Shown: positions 1 through 12,540, counted from the stretch's first letter. The stretch is 64,000 nt of DNA from Halichoerus grypus (GCF_964656455.1 NC_135726.1:32083930-32147929); one strand, 5' to 3'. Notes: generated from the letters alone by a model not told the origin. Numbers and translations are program-made.

Positions 1-69
1 GCCCCTACCTGGAAAATGAAGTTTCATTCGTAAAGAAAGACACAACTACACGAGCCTTGCTATTCAAAG

Positions 70-235
70 TGTGGGCTGAGCACCAGCAGTCTCCACACAG
101 CCTGGGAAGTCGTTAGACATGCAGGGTCTTGGGCCTCGCCTGATCTACTAAATCGGAATTGGCATATTTACATGAAATCCATGTAATTCATATATACATT
201 CAAGCCTAAGAAGCCTTGGTCTAGGGGTGACCAGA
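70..235 (+). mobile_element. Old hAT-type MITE fragment (MER20/MER5-like)
   Basis: The stretch resembles the 'gctgggcc...ctgattcagtaggtct' body of short hAT-Charlie elements, heavily diverged. Family name uncertain. Confidence 0.35.
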
Positions 236-254
236 AAGATGACTGCATAGTTAG

Positions 255-470
255 AGCTGATATTTATTTACTCAGCAAGCCCTGTTTGAAGTACTTTATA
301 GGCATTAACTCATTTAACCCTCCCTCGCAAGAAGTCTGAGCTAAGGACCATGGCTATCTCCATTTTGTATTATGATAAAATGACTCAGACTAAGACATAG
401 ACTCAGACTCAGAGAGGCTAAGTAATTTATTCCAGGGCACACAGCTTCCAAGTGGTAGCACTGATAACAC
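255..470 (-). mobile_element. MIR SINE
   Basis: The order 'cattaactcatttaa', 'ccattttgtattatgataaaatgactcaga', 'agagaggctaagtaattt', 'cacacagc' is the reverse complement of the MIR consensus. Confidence 0.75.
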
Positions 471-1265
471 AAGGGTAAAGGTTGAGAACTTTGAGGGTGG
501 AAGAGGCCGGTTTCCTGCCTTCACACACGTCAGCAGACAAAGAAGGCCAATTCGGAGTGTCTCTCGAAGACAGAGCAGGACTCAGGGCAGAGAGGGCCAA
601 TGTTCTCTATCCTTCCAGGAGCTGAAGCTATCCAACAAAGGAAGAGGCCACTCAGAATAGTGAGCTACCTGTCACAGGAGGTATTCAAGCAGAGGCTGGG
701 TGGCCTTCTGTACGGGATGTACTGGAGAGGGTTCCTACTCTAAGAAGGAGTCAGGCTTGATAGGGGGGACTTTCCTCTTTAATTCCAGAGTTCTGGGAAG
801 ACCAGGAAGTGAAAATGCCCCCCTTTACCACCAAGGGCTGGCTGGGGACAACAATGGCTCATGGACGCCTAGGAATCCTCTCTGGCCTTAAGAGTCTGAA
901 CAGAAAATGGGGCCTATTTTTAACCCTCCGGCCCAAACACCTTCAACCTGGATCGCCGATAGTCCACAGACAGCAAGCAGAGCTAACTGACCCCTGGCTG
1001 GGGACGGGTGGGGAGGCGGGCAGACACCCCTCCTCACTCCCTCTGAAGCAAGGAGACACCTCTGTGGCTCCGGGATCCGAGCTTTCGCAAACAGGAGAAA
1101 CCCCTTGAAGAAGATCCTCATTCATTCATCCAATGGCCCACACCTTGACTAGGCAGACTCTACCCGCCGGCATCTTCAAGTAACTGCAATTTCTACCCGG
1201 CTCACAGAACAGGGTGCAAATGGAAAACTCTGATGGGGACTTGTCTTCTAAAATGTCAGACCATG

Positions 1266-1498
1266 GGAGCACCTCGGTGGCTCAGTCTGTTAAGTGTCTG
1301 ACTTTTGATTTCGGCTCAGGTCATGATCTCAGGATCCTGGGATCGAGCCCTGCATCAGGCTCCACACTGGGCATGGAGCCTGCTTGAGATTCTCCCTCTC
1401 CCTCTGCCCCCTCCCTACCAGCCCCCTGCGCCCCCCTTCCCGCTCACACGCTCTCTCTCTAAAATAAATAAAGAAATCTTTAAAAAAAAAAAAAAAAA
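1266..1498 (+). mobile_element. Can-SINE (carnivore tRNA-derived SINE)
   Basis: It has a head with CGGTGGCTCAGT and GGGATCGAGCC (tRNA A- and B-box remnants), then a CT-rich stretch, AATAAA signals and a 16-nt A tail. No clear target-site duplication was found. Confidence 0.93.
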
Positions 1499-1584
1499 GT
1501 TAGGCCACGGACATCATTCAGAGGGACCCAGCATGGCTGAGGGTCAGAGCCTGCCCACTAGAGTTGAAATCACAGCCCCACGTA

Positions 1585-1700
1585 TGAACTGACTGCTCTG
1601 TGCCCCCAGTCCTCGTCTGGAACATGCAGATAAGAATGGTGCCCAGCGTACCTAGAACAGTACCAGGCACACGGTGAGCACATCTGATGAATAAACACAA
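1585..1700 (+). mobile_element. MIR SINE fragment
   Basis: The text 'gtctggaacatgcagataagaatggtgccc...cagtaccaggcacacggtgagca' follows the 3' part of MIR in forward orientation. Confidence 0.6.
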
Positions 1701-2904
1701 CCAGTGGACGGAAACATCCTCGCAATTCCAAAGAAGGGCGAGCTTTACCGGTGAGATTCACTAAGCAGCACAAAGATGCCACGAAATACTGAGCGTGGTG
1801 CGCTTGGCATGTCCATGGCACATGGAAGTCTCTCAGTAAATGGTCATGGACATCCCTGCCCATCCTGCTACTGTCGTTCTTATTACATTACCAGTTTCTA
1901 ACTGGAGAGAAGAGGAGAAAATCAGCACCGACCACACTGTGCAGCCCAGGGAGGGCTGAGGCGCGGAGGGGGGCTGACAAGGGCAGCGTGGGGAGGTGGG
2001 GAAGGCCCTGCCTGGGTAAATGCCTGGCGGCTGGATCTTGGAGGCAGCGAGGCCTCCGGAGGGCCAGCTCCACAAGCCTTAGAAGTTAGGCCAGCTTTCA
2101 GTTCCCGGCATTCGGGCCCCAAGTCCCCCCGTCGGGCCTGCTGCCCAGGGCACTCAGATTCTTCCAGGGCCTGGGATGTGCTTCCAAAGTGGCCTCATCT
2201 CCAACTCAGACCCAGAATTCCTTGGCCAGCAGGGACCATGTCTCCACGAGGCTGACAGAGCCCAGCTGCCGGGACGCTTTCTGCTACACTCCCACAAAGG
2301 CCCCGTCTAGCTCCTGAGTGGACAAAACGGGAAGTGCCAGCGTCCCCAGGCCCTGTGCCAGCCACAGGTTTGGTACACACGCCGGCGAGGGGCTATGGCC
2401 ACCCCTCTTGGACCCTTGGTGCTTGAGCGGTGGCGGGTACTGTGTGGTCAAACTCTGAATCTAACGACAGGAACGCAATTCCACAACAGGCCAAGTTTGG
2501 AGGAAAAAGAAACAAAAGGGAACCCTCTCTTTCCTCCAGAGCGGCACATCCTGAATCTAAACAGCATCCTTGATGCTCCGGGGAGCCGGGGGCGGGGGGG
2601 GAATGCCATGGCCTGGGCCCCCTTATTCCTGGTGTCTGGGACTTGCTACCATCCACAGGTGACAGGCTGGACACTCGGGGCCACGGGTGATGCAGGACAG
2701 GTGCTGGGGTGTCACGAGGCCCTGCTGCCCCCAGTCAGGGGGAGATGGGCTCAGCGGGGGCCATCCTAGATGGAACAGACCCCTTGTTTATCCACGAAGG
2801 CCAAAGAAGAGAAACCAACCAGCCCCGGAAGCTCCCAGTTACCACGTACCTGTGACGTAGGGTCACTCATACGTTGGCTGATAATTATAATTGCTGATAT
2901 TCAC

Positions 2905-3030
2905 CATGGGCTTACTCTGTGCCAGACATTATACCACCCGCTTTACATTTCTCTTCTTTTGAAGCCCTTGCAATAGTCCTTCTATTATTATGCCCATTTT
3001 ATAGATGGGAAAACTGAGTCACGGCCTGAA
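2905..3030 (-). mobile_element. MIR SINE fragment
   Basis: 'actctgtgccagacatt...gctttacattt...attatgcccattttatagatgggaaaactgagtca' is MIR in reverse. Confidence 0.75.
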
Positions 3031-3109
3031 TAATAACTAAATCACCCATTTGGAAAGTCGCAACCCGGGGACCAATGGGCAGGAAACAGAGCCCTCAGCC
3101 CCATTGTAT

Positions 3110-3565
3110 CAAGCCGATTGTATTAATGGCCCCGATTTGTCCACACTTCCCTGCACTCATGACCCTTTGGTGGTGTCCTCCCACACGGACGCCGGGCTTA
3201 GCCATGTGACTTGCTTCGGCCAATGGAACTGTAGCCAACGTGAGGCAAGCGGAGACTTGACACGGCACCTGGGATTTCCACTTCCTCTCTTAGACATCCG
3301 CCGAGATGATGAGAGGCGCCTGGGCTTACTGGCTGCAGGGATGTGAAATGCACGTGGAGGAGACTCACCTTGTCCCAGCCAATTCTCTTCCAGACCAGGC
3401 AGCTGCCAGTCGACCTGCCAGCCATCCTCGGAAGCCTGAGCAAGCCCAGCCCAGAGCAGCCCAGCCTGGCCCAGGTCAGTAAAACTGCTCCGAACAAACC
3501 GTACATGTGTGAACAATAATGAATGGTTAAGTCACTGAAGTCATAGGGTGGCTTGTTACCCAGCA
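3110..3565 (+). mobile_element. Ancient LTR-like repeat (solo)
   Basis: It ends with 'ggttaagtcactgaagtcatagggtggcttgttacccagcaagagct', the tail seen in three other copies of this class in the window (21975, 49160, 49921). No internal viral coding sequence remains. MaLR/ERVL-type LTR is my best guess. Confidence 0.5.
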
Positions 3566-3569
3566 AGAG

Positions 3570-3690
3570 CTACCTGTATGTATTTGGTTATGTGCATGTA
3601 TATAGTTACAGTTCTATATAGTAGATATATATCTACCTGTACACATATAGTTACATGTTAAAAATATATATACATATAGATACTTAGATA
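3570..3690. repeat. AT-rich TATA/GTAT low-complexity tract
   Basis: Alternating ATATATA, GTATGTA and TACATA runs, with no fixed unit. Confidence 0.7.
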
Positions 3691-4049
3691 CTCTTACTGC
3701 CCATTCTCTTCTGACATAGGAAATAAACCTCCTGAGCTTAACAGGGTGACGAGTGATACTATTTTGAATGAGAAACCCATTAAATCAAGGGGTTTGCTTT
3801 AAATGAGGGATTCTCGAGGATTTTCTGTATTTGGAGGAGGCTTTGAATCCCAGAATTCTTGACAACACCCGGGAAGGGATGGAGCCGCATCTGCGGTCCT
3901 GACCCTGGTCCCTCCACCATACTGTGCACCAATGTCCCTCAAGGGAGACCATTTGTTGCTCGGCCCTTCTCTCTTCGATACTTAGGCGATGCTCCACCAC
4001 GTGCTAGGGGACACATCATCTTTCTTCCATGCAAGCTGACATCAAGCCA

Positions 4050-4345
4050 CCCGTTTTGATTTTCTACTGCTGTGTAGCAAACCACCTCCGAACTTAGTGG
4101 CTTCCAACTACCACCTTCTAACCCCTTGTGATGCTACGGATTGACTGGACTCAGCCAGGCAGCTCTGCTGGTTGCCCCGAAATCTCCCACGTGGCTGCTG
4201 GAGGCTGGGGCTGCAATCATCGAGAGCGGGTCTGGGCCGGAACACCCAAAACCGTTCACCCCAGATGTGATTCTGGGACAAACACCTCAAAGCAGCAGCC
4301 TGGGGGCCCCAGGATCCCTGCTGGGTCATCCAAAGACCCCGAGGC
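4050..4345 (+). mobile_element. Ancient interspersed repeat, family not named
   Basis: 'tactgctgtgtagcaaaccacctccgaacttagtggcttccaact' at its start is the well-known opening of a common old mammalian repeat; the rest follows the same family loosely. Confidence 0.5.
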
Positions 4346-4589
4346 CCCTTGCAGACTGAACGTGTGAAACGACTAGTGAGTGGCACTGCTCCTATTCCTG
4401 CACCTACACGGCGACGTCTGGCAGGTATGAGGCCACCATGCTCTTTGCAAAGACCTCAGTCTGGAAATGAGCACCTGCAAGATCCAGCTTCCCTTGGGCC
4501 CTGGGGACCCGGGACAAAAAAGAATCACATCTCGGCAAGCGCTCTAGGCAGAGGCCTGTGGGACTGCCGTAGGAAGGGCAGCCCTGGGA

Positions 4590-4700
4590 GAGCCCTTAAT
4601 CGTTTAACTAAAATCACATTTGAGGCATAATTAGCAGACGGCTCCAAATTCATGATCTGAGGCCCATCGGTTCGAATGGACTAATTAGCTGAGACATCCT
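4590..4700. promoter_or_regulatory. AT-rich non-repetitive block, possible conserved element
   Basis: The block has two TAATTAGC homeodomain-type cores, CATAATTAGC and CTAATTAGC, about 60 bp apart in unique sequence inside an otherwise GC-richer intron. Function is inferred only from composition. Confidence 0.25.
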
Positions 4701-5379
4701 TGGGCGGGCAACGCACTCTGGCCTTCTCAGGAATATCCCAGGATGCTCAGCAGATCAAGGCTGACATCTGGTCCAGGAGCTGTCTTACTGGGGCCAGGCA
4801 AGGAGACAAAGGCGTTACTGGGCAAGAAATACACCTCACGGCACACACAGCTCAGGGAGATGGACCAGGCAATCTCCCGATACATGATTCCTCCCTCCCC
4901 AGATCCCACTCGTCGAGCCCTTGTAGACTCACAGCGACTGAGAGCTGGTGCCAAATAGCCCAACATCATCCTGGATCAGAAAACAAGTCACCAGCTCTGT
5001 GGAAGCCCACAAAGTACCCAGAGCCACAAGCTGACCACAGAGAGAGGGCACTGGCTGTTCAGCCAGCTCGCTCAATCCAAGTCGCTTCTAAGCAAGTGGC
5101 AGGGGCCCCACACAGCAAGGAGGACTCGAAATCTCCGAGGGGAGTTGGCAGAAGACAGCTTTGCCGAAGCAGAGTTTGCATCTTGGGGAGGCCCTCAGTG
5201 CATCTAGCCTAAGAGCAGGTACACGCAGGGGATGCAGTACGCAGGCTGGGTGAATGGGAGAGACAGCACTTAACAGTGTGAGAGCACTCAAACCCTACAG
5301 CTCTGCTTCCCAAAGGGCTCCCTGGTCAGAGAACATTGGGAAACTGGCCACCAAATCGAAAGAACACCGAGTTATGCTT

Positions 5380-5560
5380 AAAACCCCATTTTGAGATTCA
5401 TAGTGTATCTTGGCACAATAAAGGCACTGAGAATTCCTGCAGTAAAGAAACGTATTAATTTGGTTAGTAGATCTACTGTTTCCCAAACCCTATTTTAACA
5501 TAGAATCTTTGACCCCCCAGAATTCCTAGTGGGATACTGTATTTGGGAAATACTGTCCTA
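5380..5560. mobile_element. Old hAT-type MITE fragment
   Basis: 'gtttcccaaaccctattttaacatagaatcttt...gggaaatactgt' follows a short hAT element with inverted 'tttcccaaa/tttgggaaa' ends. Another piece of the family lies near 40725. Confidence 0.4.
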
Positions 5561-5816
5561 TAGGAAGCAATACATCAGTGTAGGGCAGATGTGACAAGCT
5601 CCAATCCTATTGGAGCTAGGTTATTTATATGAATGAAGTGGGCCACATTTAATATTCACATAGGAAACATACAGAACCTTTCATCGCCACGGAGAAATAC
5701 GCTCTCATTTTGCTTAAAGAACCATCTTGGTTCATCTCCACCCCTCCCCCCATCTTTGATAGCAATTTTTTTTCTTTGCGAGAACTAGAAAAACTTATTA
5801 AAAAGAAACACATCTC

Positions 5817-6010
5817 GGAGCGCCTCGGTGGCTCAGTCAATTGGGCCTCCGATTCTTGGTTTCGGCTCAGGTCATGATCTCCTGAGTGGAGGGATCGAGG
5901 CCCGCATGGGTCAGCAGGGAGTCTGCTTAAAAATTCTCTCACTCTGCCCCTCCCTCCACGCTCTCTCTCTGGCAAATAAATAAATAAATCTTTTTTAAAA
6001 AAAGAGAGAG
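5817..6010 (+). mobile_element. Can-SINE with target-site duplication
   Basis: SINE body with CGGTGGCTCAGTCAATTGGG head, CT-rich middle and AATAAATAAATAAAT tail. Flanking 14-bp duplications AAGAAACAYATCTC lie at 5803-5816 and 6011-6024 with one mismatch. Confidence 0.95.
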
Positions 6011-6738
6011 AAGAAACATATCTCTATAAGAAAACATGTGCAAGAACAATGATGAAGGGCCGAGAGAGAAACAGGATTGGCGGGCGCCACGGGGCTCTGG
6101 GAGGCGTATACCGTGTCCAAAGGCCCAGCCACACTCAGCCCCAGCTGAATGTTGCCAGGCTACAAAGCTGATGCCAGTATTACCAGCTTTTCCAATTTTC
6201 AAAAAGGAGGCAGAAATCTGGACTTCTAAGTGAAATCCTCTGTTTTGAAGCATTGATCCTTTTTTTTTTTTTTTTTTGCAATTAAATCAGTCAAATAAAA
6301 CAAGCCGGGGGTTAGATTCAGTCCACCCATTTGCAATCTCTGCCGAAAGGAAGGGAGTAAAACACACTAAGTAAAGTGCTGTCGGCTTTCCTGAATCTTC
6401 TCCGGCCAGGGAGCCCTCGGGAAGCCAAGCTGCAGGGTGTGGGCACTCTGGCTGTGTTGGGTGCTGTTACTTACATTCACCCAAGCCCGGGCACTGCCTT
6501 CCCTGTGTGTACGGGTGCCTGGGCCCGATGCATCGAGGGCCTCCCAAAGATGCAGGCTTTGCCTTGGCGAAGGCTCCACCCCAAGCACTAGGCCCCGCCC
6601 CCTACTTGGGCTCGCCCTGGCGCATGTGGGAAGGGGTGAGCTATGAGCCAGCACATGATGAGAGGCCAAGGCCATCAAGAGAACCCGTCATGGTGTCGTA
6701 ACACTCAGGTCTCTTTAAAAAAAAAATGGGATTTGTTA

Positions 6739-7034
6739 ATGCAATATATATTAAGAAAAGAAAAAAAAAGAAGAAGATAGCAGGAGGGGAAGAATGAAGG
6801 GGGGGAAATCGGAGGGGGAGACGAACCATGAGAGACGATGGACTCTGAAAAACAAACTGAGGGTTCTAGAGGGGAGGGGGGTGGGAGGATGGGTTAGCCT
6901 GGTGATGGGTATTGAGGAGGGCACGTTCTGCATGGAGCACTGGGTGTTATGCGCAAACAATGAATCATGGAACACTACATCTAAAACTAATGATGTAATG
7001 TATGGTGATTAACATAACAATAAAAAAATTTTTT
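6739..7034 (+). mobile_element. 5'-truncated L1 (carnivore 3' UTR)
   Basis: It carries the L1 3' end common in caniforms: 'gggagacgaaccatgagagacg', 'ctgagggttct', 'gagggcacgttctgcatggagcactgggtgttat' and a 'gtgattaacataacaataaa' terminus. A perfect 16-bp duplication AAAAATGGGATTTGTT flanks it at 6723-6738 and 7035-7050. About 296 bp remain, so no protein is encoded. Confidence 0.95.
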
Positions 7035-7689
7035 AAAAATGGGATTTGTTCTCAAACTGAAAACAAAAACAGAAAACCAACCTGGAAAGACCTACAAAGG
7101 CAGGTGCAGGCCACGGGATAGACAGAATGCATGTGTGTATGGGGTTAGACTGCACAGTGAGGGACGCCGGGGACCCTCAGGATGGCCAGGGTTTTATGTG
7201 AGCACGTGTTTAACTTGTACAGATGAGGCCGATGGACATAAAGTCACTTCTCCAGGGTGACACAGCGACACTTGCATTCCCAGAGACAAAAGCTGCCTCT
7301 GATAGGACGAGGCATCATGAAAGCAATGACCCAGCCCCAGCCCAGCCCCACAGCCCAACCAGCTCCCAGGCTACCCAGGAGGACCACAGGCCTGCAGGAG
7401 GCCTCCTGGGCATTCTCAGAATGTGACAGCCAGCCACAGCAGTGCGAGAAGTACGTGCAGTGTGGGCATCCAATCAGAACCTGGGTGTGAATCTCCCAGA
7501 AGGCACCAGCAGCCCCCTAGGGGCTACGCCACTCCACATGGGAACAGAGGCAGAAGCTTCTGTAACATGGAGCTAGATACGGCCAGCTGAGAAAATCAGC
7601 AGAAAAGGAGGCCCAGGTACCAAGAGACCCTGCAAAGAATACAAGGACGCAAGCGGGGGCTGTGACAGATAGACACCTGCCCCCCAAAG

Positions 7690-7985
7690 AGTCATGCTCT
7701 CCCTTCCATGGTGTGGGGTTGCCACTGGGAGGTGGCTGCCCAGAAAGAACTACATTTCCCAGCACCCCTTGCATCAGGGTCAGGTCATGTGATCTCAGCC
7801 AGGGATCTTAAGGAGTGGGTGTTTTTTTCATTCTTTCATTCCCCCTTTGCCAGCTGGAAGCGGATTTGGAGAACCTGAGCTACAAGATGGAAGGAGCCCA
7901 GGCCACTGAATCACTGCCTGGGCAAGAGTCACCTTCCAAACAAGATACCTGTTTTACACTGGTACATGAGCGATAAAGAAAATTC
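7690..7985 (+). mobile_element. Ancient LTR-like repeat
   Basis: 'agaactacatttcccagcaccccttgca' and 'acaagatggaaggagcccaggccactgaatcac' are landmarks of an old mammalian LTR-type repeat. Truncated at its 3' end. Confidence 0.5.
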
Positions 7986-8329
7986 TAGCCTCATGAGCCA
8001 CTCCAACATCAAGGTTTATGTGCTCCAACAACTAGGGTCACCCCGTCTAAAACAGGAGAAGAAAGAAAGAAAAATGCCAGGGGTCAGGAAAACAGATCCT
8101 CACCAGAGTGAGCAGCTCAAGGCAAAACCAAGGCAGGAAAAACTCACCTTGCTAAGTCAGATCAGCTGCCACCTCCTACATGCAGCCCACCCTGAATGCC
8201 CCTACATAGAGGTGCACTTTAAGACCCCTGGACACTCAGTTATGCCTACTACCTTGATCAAGAATGACTTAGGAAAACTTATTTTGAAAAAAAAAATAAG
8301 TGTTCTGCCCACTCAACAACCTGCTAGAA

Positions 8330-8430
8330 AGTTACTCCTATTATGTCCATTGACAAGTGAGGACCACGGGATCAAGAAATTCGGTGACTTGTCCAAGGTC
8401 ACGTAGCTGGGAGAGGCAGACTGGGTTTTG
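8330..8430 (-). mobile_element. MIR SINE fragment
   Basis: 'cattgacaagtgaggaccacgg...ggtgacttgtccaaggtcacgtagctgg' is MIR reversed. Confidence 0.7.
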
Positions 8431-8655
8431 ATTTGTTTCTTCCACCAACCCTTCCTGCTCTGGAATATTTTACACCTTTTCCCACAAATCCCTTTCTGCA
8501 CCTCCCGCTACACTGGGTTCTTCCTGAAGGGGGTGCGGAGCCTGTCCTTCTGCAGCTCACAGTGCCCAGCTACAGACCCTTAACTTGAACTGTAGGGAGT
8601 TATCGATATTTAAACCAGGAATCACTACCACTGAGGGGCATCTTCTTTGCTGCCT

Positions 8656-8697
8656 GGGGAAGGGGAAGGGGAAGGGGAGGGGGGCAGGGAGGGGCCA
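8656..8697 (+). repeat. (GGGGAA)n G-rich simple repeat
   Basis: Four GGGGAA/GGGGAG units then GGGGGG and GGGAGGGG, a short quadruplex-prone tract. Confidence 0.85.
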
Positions 8698-8971
8698 AAT
8701 GCCTTCCTATACTACGGCAGTAGGGGTAGCGGCTCCTATAAGCTCTGTTCTGGGTCGTGCCTAGCGGTCAGTACACGCACGAGCCACCAAGCACCCATGT
8801 GTCTGGGGCCGGGGCAGGGCCCTGGGAGGAGTGAGGGCAAATTAGCACACAGTCCCAACTTTGAACAAAAGGCGGGAATAAGCCAAGAAGCTAGCAACCA
8901 ATCTCGGGAACTCAGAACCTTCTAGAAGCCAGGAGTGGACTTGGTGGGCTTTGCAGGTGCTGCGCCATAGC

Positions 8972-9160
8972 AAGGTTTGTCAACCTTGGTGCTGTTGGGG
9001 CCAGATAATTCTTTGCTGTGAGGCTGTCTGGTGCACGTAGGGTATCCAGCAGCATCCTGGTCTACCCCCCAGATGCCCGTAGCACCAGCCCCCTGGCGTG
9101 ATACCCAAGAATGTCTGCAAACACTGCCAAACGTCTCCGTTCCCATGAGAAGCCCTGCTC
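8972..9160 (-). mobile_element. Old hAT-Charlie MITE
   Basis: 'caaccttggtgctgttggggccagataattctttgctgtg...agatgcccgtagcacc...aatgtctgcaaacactgccaaacgtc' follows a short non-autonomous hAT element. Group clear, exact subfamily not. Confidence 0.6.
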
Positions 9161-9779
9161 TAAAGGGCACAGCCACTGGTGACCACACGGAAATGTAGGC
9201 CTGCTGTTTTGAGGGCACAACCCCCTTCCCAACGCTGCAGCCCCTGAGCTCCCTAAGAGCCAAACTCGGGCCCCACAGCCCTGGCAAAGAGCTCCTCAGA
9301 CGTGAGATTCATACCACTGAGGCAGAGGCAGATCAGGAATCTGCCTTATTTCTTGGGGAACATTGTCACGACATCGCTGTCTTTCCAAACACCCCTCCCA
9401 GAAATACAGGCCGGCAAACCCGTCCCCAGAAGCCCAGACCGGATTCCCTTTGCAGGAACGCTGACTGTCCCCAGCAACATCCCACCCCCCACACTTCGCC
9501 CCTTCTCCCGAAAACACAATTACCCTCCTGCTGATGCTCCTAAAGCCCGGGCCCTGAGCGGTTCTGGTCTGTGAAGCGAATACCTGCCAATAAACCCAGC
9601 CGGCCTCTGGGCACGGGTGAGTATTTCAGTGCCCGAGTCCCCCCAGAGGACTGGTCTCATCTTCTAGCCCCTAGTTAAAGAACTTGTTCTGAGCAAGTTT
9701 CCTTTACTTCTAGCAAAAATCTGGGTTACTAGGGGGAGGGCAGTGGAGAATCTAATAAATCTTAGAATATACTTCTTGG

Positions 9780-10110
9780 CTAAAGGGGAAAAAAAAAAAA
9801 CCTACTTACTGGTGTCATGAAACACCTTTCCTGCTCTCTGAAGAGAGCCCCGTTCAGAAGTTACTATTGTATTCAAGCTGTATTAAATCAAGCTGTGAGC
9901 AGCACCAGGGTTATGCTTTTAAAGAATGCCCTGAGCCAATTCTGCTGTTTAAAGGGAAAAGGAAAAGTTTCCAAGGCTTCCATAAATTCCAGCGAGAGGA
10001 AGTTTCAAACTTGGGTGTTCACAGTCCGTGGCCCCCACATGGAAACAGCTTGGTTTCATGTATTTGGTTTTACTGTTCAAACTTGAGGGTCTTTTAACTT
10101 TTTATTTTTA
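9780..10110. promoter_or_regulatory. Non-repetitive AT-rich block, possible conserved element
   Basis: About 330 bp of unique sequence with several TTTAAAG, ATAAATT and GTTCAAAC words and low CpG, bounded by GC-rich sequence. No coding or repeat match was recognised. Enhancer function is only a guess. Confidence 0.2.
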
Positions 10111-10769
10111 CAGGGCTCAGAAGAAAAGGGAGAGAGAGAGCCATTTGCTCACCAAGTGCCAAAGAAAACCGCCGAGCCTCCCTCCAGAGGGCCTCTGCCT
10201 GAGGCGGCAGCAAGCAGGGGTGTGGGGTGGGGACCCCCTGGCTCCTGGCATACCCCCAGCACAGCTCCTGCCCGCTGGAGGCCAGGCCAGCAGGACCAGC
10301 TGCTAATTAACTCCGACAAGATCAATTCAGGCCAGAGCGTGAGTGGAGAGCGGGCAGGGCAGTCATTTGGCTGGGTGGCTGGGCTCCGGCCGCCCGAAGG
10401 CAGCAGGAGGAACAAAATGGAGACTTTCCAAAAACAAGAGGAGGCCCAGCCAAGAGCCGAGGAATCCTAAATTTAGTCCCCGGGGGGGGAGACGGCTGTG
10501 TCTCCTCAGCCAGGGCACCAGTGAGGCCCAGCATCTCTCAGAAATGTCAACCAAACCAAACAGGCCCTCCCAGGCCACCTCAGCCCCAAGCCCCGACTCC
10601 AAGGAGCTCACCCCTCAGTCGGGAGGGGTGACTCACACACGCGGGTTCCCAATCCTCAGTCCCGCTCTCCAAGTGCTGGCTACCCAGGAGGTGGCCAAGG
10701 CAAGTGGAGTGTGCCCATTTGACAGGCAGGAACACTGAGTCCTAAGAGAGGCAGTGGTGAGGCAGGATG

Positions 10770-10890
10770 AGCACAGCGGTCCTGAGTTTGGATCCCATAT
10801 CGAGGTCCATTGCTCGATACTGACCTGGAAGAAGGGACCCTGTCGCTCAGAACCTCAGTTTTACCATCTGGGATATGGGAGTAAGAATGC
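10770..10890 (+). mobile_element. MIR SINE fragment
   Basis: 'gtcctgagtttggatccca...ctcagaacctcagttttaccatctgggatatggga' is MIR forward. Confidence 0.65.
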
Positions 10891-11119
10891 CTACTTCAAA
10901 CAAAAACCTAGAAATGTATATGTATCAAGATGCATGTATTATACATACACACATACATGTGTGTGTTTTAAAAAGAGACTCCTGGGCTGCCCCCCAGACA
11001 TACAGTCAACAGCTGTCGCTCATGCGGCCAGGCACCCCTCCCCCATCTGTGTGATACTCCTCGGGGCACCATCCCTCCCCTCTCTCAGTCCCTGTGGCTG
11101 ATATGGGCCTGACCTGTTT

Positions 11120-11225
11120 CCACAAGCGTTCTCATACCTACTGAATCAGACTCACAGGGGGTTGAACCCAGAAGTTATTTACTCACTTAATTTCCCCAGG
11201 TTATTCTGATGCACACAAGGCCATC
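11120..11225 (+). mobile_element. Old hAT-type MITE fragment
   Basis: 'tactgaatcagactcacaggggg...ttccccaggttattctgatgcaca' is the middle of a MER5/MER20-like element. Confidence 0.5.
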
Positions 11226-11859
11226 TAGAGCTGCCAGAAAAACCCCAGAGGGCTCGGAGAGGGTGTTAATCCCCCCAGGAAGCTGCACATCTGCAAAGGG
11301 TCTCAGATTCCAAAGGGCTGTGAAGACGGGACCCTCTCCCAGAACTGAGCCAAGAGGAGCTTCCAAGAGGGGAGGTCCCATGGGGCAGAGAGCAGGCAGC
11401 ACACTGATCTGACTCCAGAGAGCCCTGATTCTTCCCCCACCGGCACCCGCCTTCACACTGCAGGGCAGGTCAAGGGGAGGATGGAGGCCCAGAGTCTCCA
11501 AACCGAACCTCCCTTTGTCCCCTTGACCGTCACCTTCGGGCCCTAGGCGGGCATCACAGGATGTCCACCCAGCCACAGGGCAATTTCAGCATAAGGGGGT
11601 GTCCATAGCAACCCTCCAGCTGGAGTAATTAATGAGTCACCTGGTGACCAGACAGGGTGCAGAGGGACAATGGAGGGACGGGGACGGGGTGAGGCTGAAG
11701 GTAGAGGTGGGGGTTTTCCAGCAAGGAAGGACATAACAAAGACCTTTCCATGGGGTAAAGAAATTTCCAGAAAGACTTTTCCTTCTCCTATTTCCTTCTC
11801 CCTCACAAGAAGCAATTTTTAAAGGGAATATGTATTAGTCATAATAAAAAGCAGATTTA

Positions 11860-12090
11860 CTGAGCACCTGGCCTACACCAGGCCACAGAGGTTCACATGC
11901 AAGATCTTACTGAACTCATACACCAACCCCAAGGGGGAGGTTCAACTGGTAGTCCCGTTTTACAGATGAGGAGACTGAGGCCTCAGAAGGATCAGGAAAG
12001 CTGCCTGAGGTCACATAACTGGTAGGAAGCAGGCCCAGGATTCCAATTCCCCTGATCCCAGAGCCCATTCTCCTGCCCTCTTCCAAATAG
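11860..12090 (-). mobile_element. MIR SINE, near full length
   Basis: 'tactgagcacctggcctacaccaggc...cgttttacagatgaggagactgaggcctcag...gaggtcacataactggtaggaagcaggcccaggattcc' covers most of MIR reversed. Confidence 0.85.
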
Positions 12091-12439
12091 CCCGTCAGCA
12101 TCCCTTCTAACCTCCGCATGCTCTGGGCTGGGCAGAGACTGGCTTCGGATCCAGTTCTGCCTGACTCAGAGGTTCACTCGAACCCAGTGTCACGCTGCCT
12201 CCAGGCTGGTTAAGAAGAACCATGGTGGTGGTGATGAGCACCCATTTTTACCAATGAGGTAGTTGGCACACAGAGGATTTCTCTTTCTCCCGGGGTCCCA
12301 CAGTAGACCCTGTGAGCCCCAGCCCAGCTAGAGCACAAAGGAAGAAGGTGGGGCATGTGACCCTGCCACACCCAGCCTTCCAGCCAGCCCCAAGCACCAT
12401 ATGGGGTCTCAGAAAAAGCACATTAATTCCAAAGAATAT

Positions 12440-12540
12440 CCAAGATGGAAGCGACTTAGAAGCGACTGAGTCCAGCTATCCCCACTATTTACAGACAGGG
12501 TAGTTGAAGCCCAGAGGGGAAGGAATGTGTCCAAAGCACA
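12440..12540 (-). mobile_element. MIR-like fragment
   Basis: 'gtccagctatccccactatttacagacagggtagttgaagcccagagggga' resembles the reversed MIR core, diverged. Confidence 0.45.
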
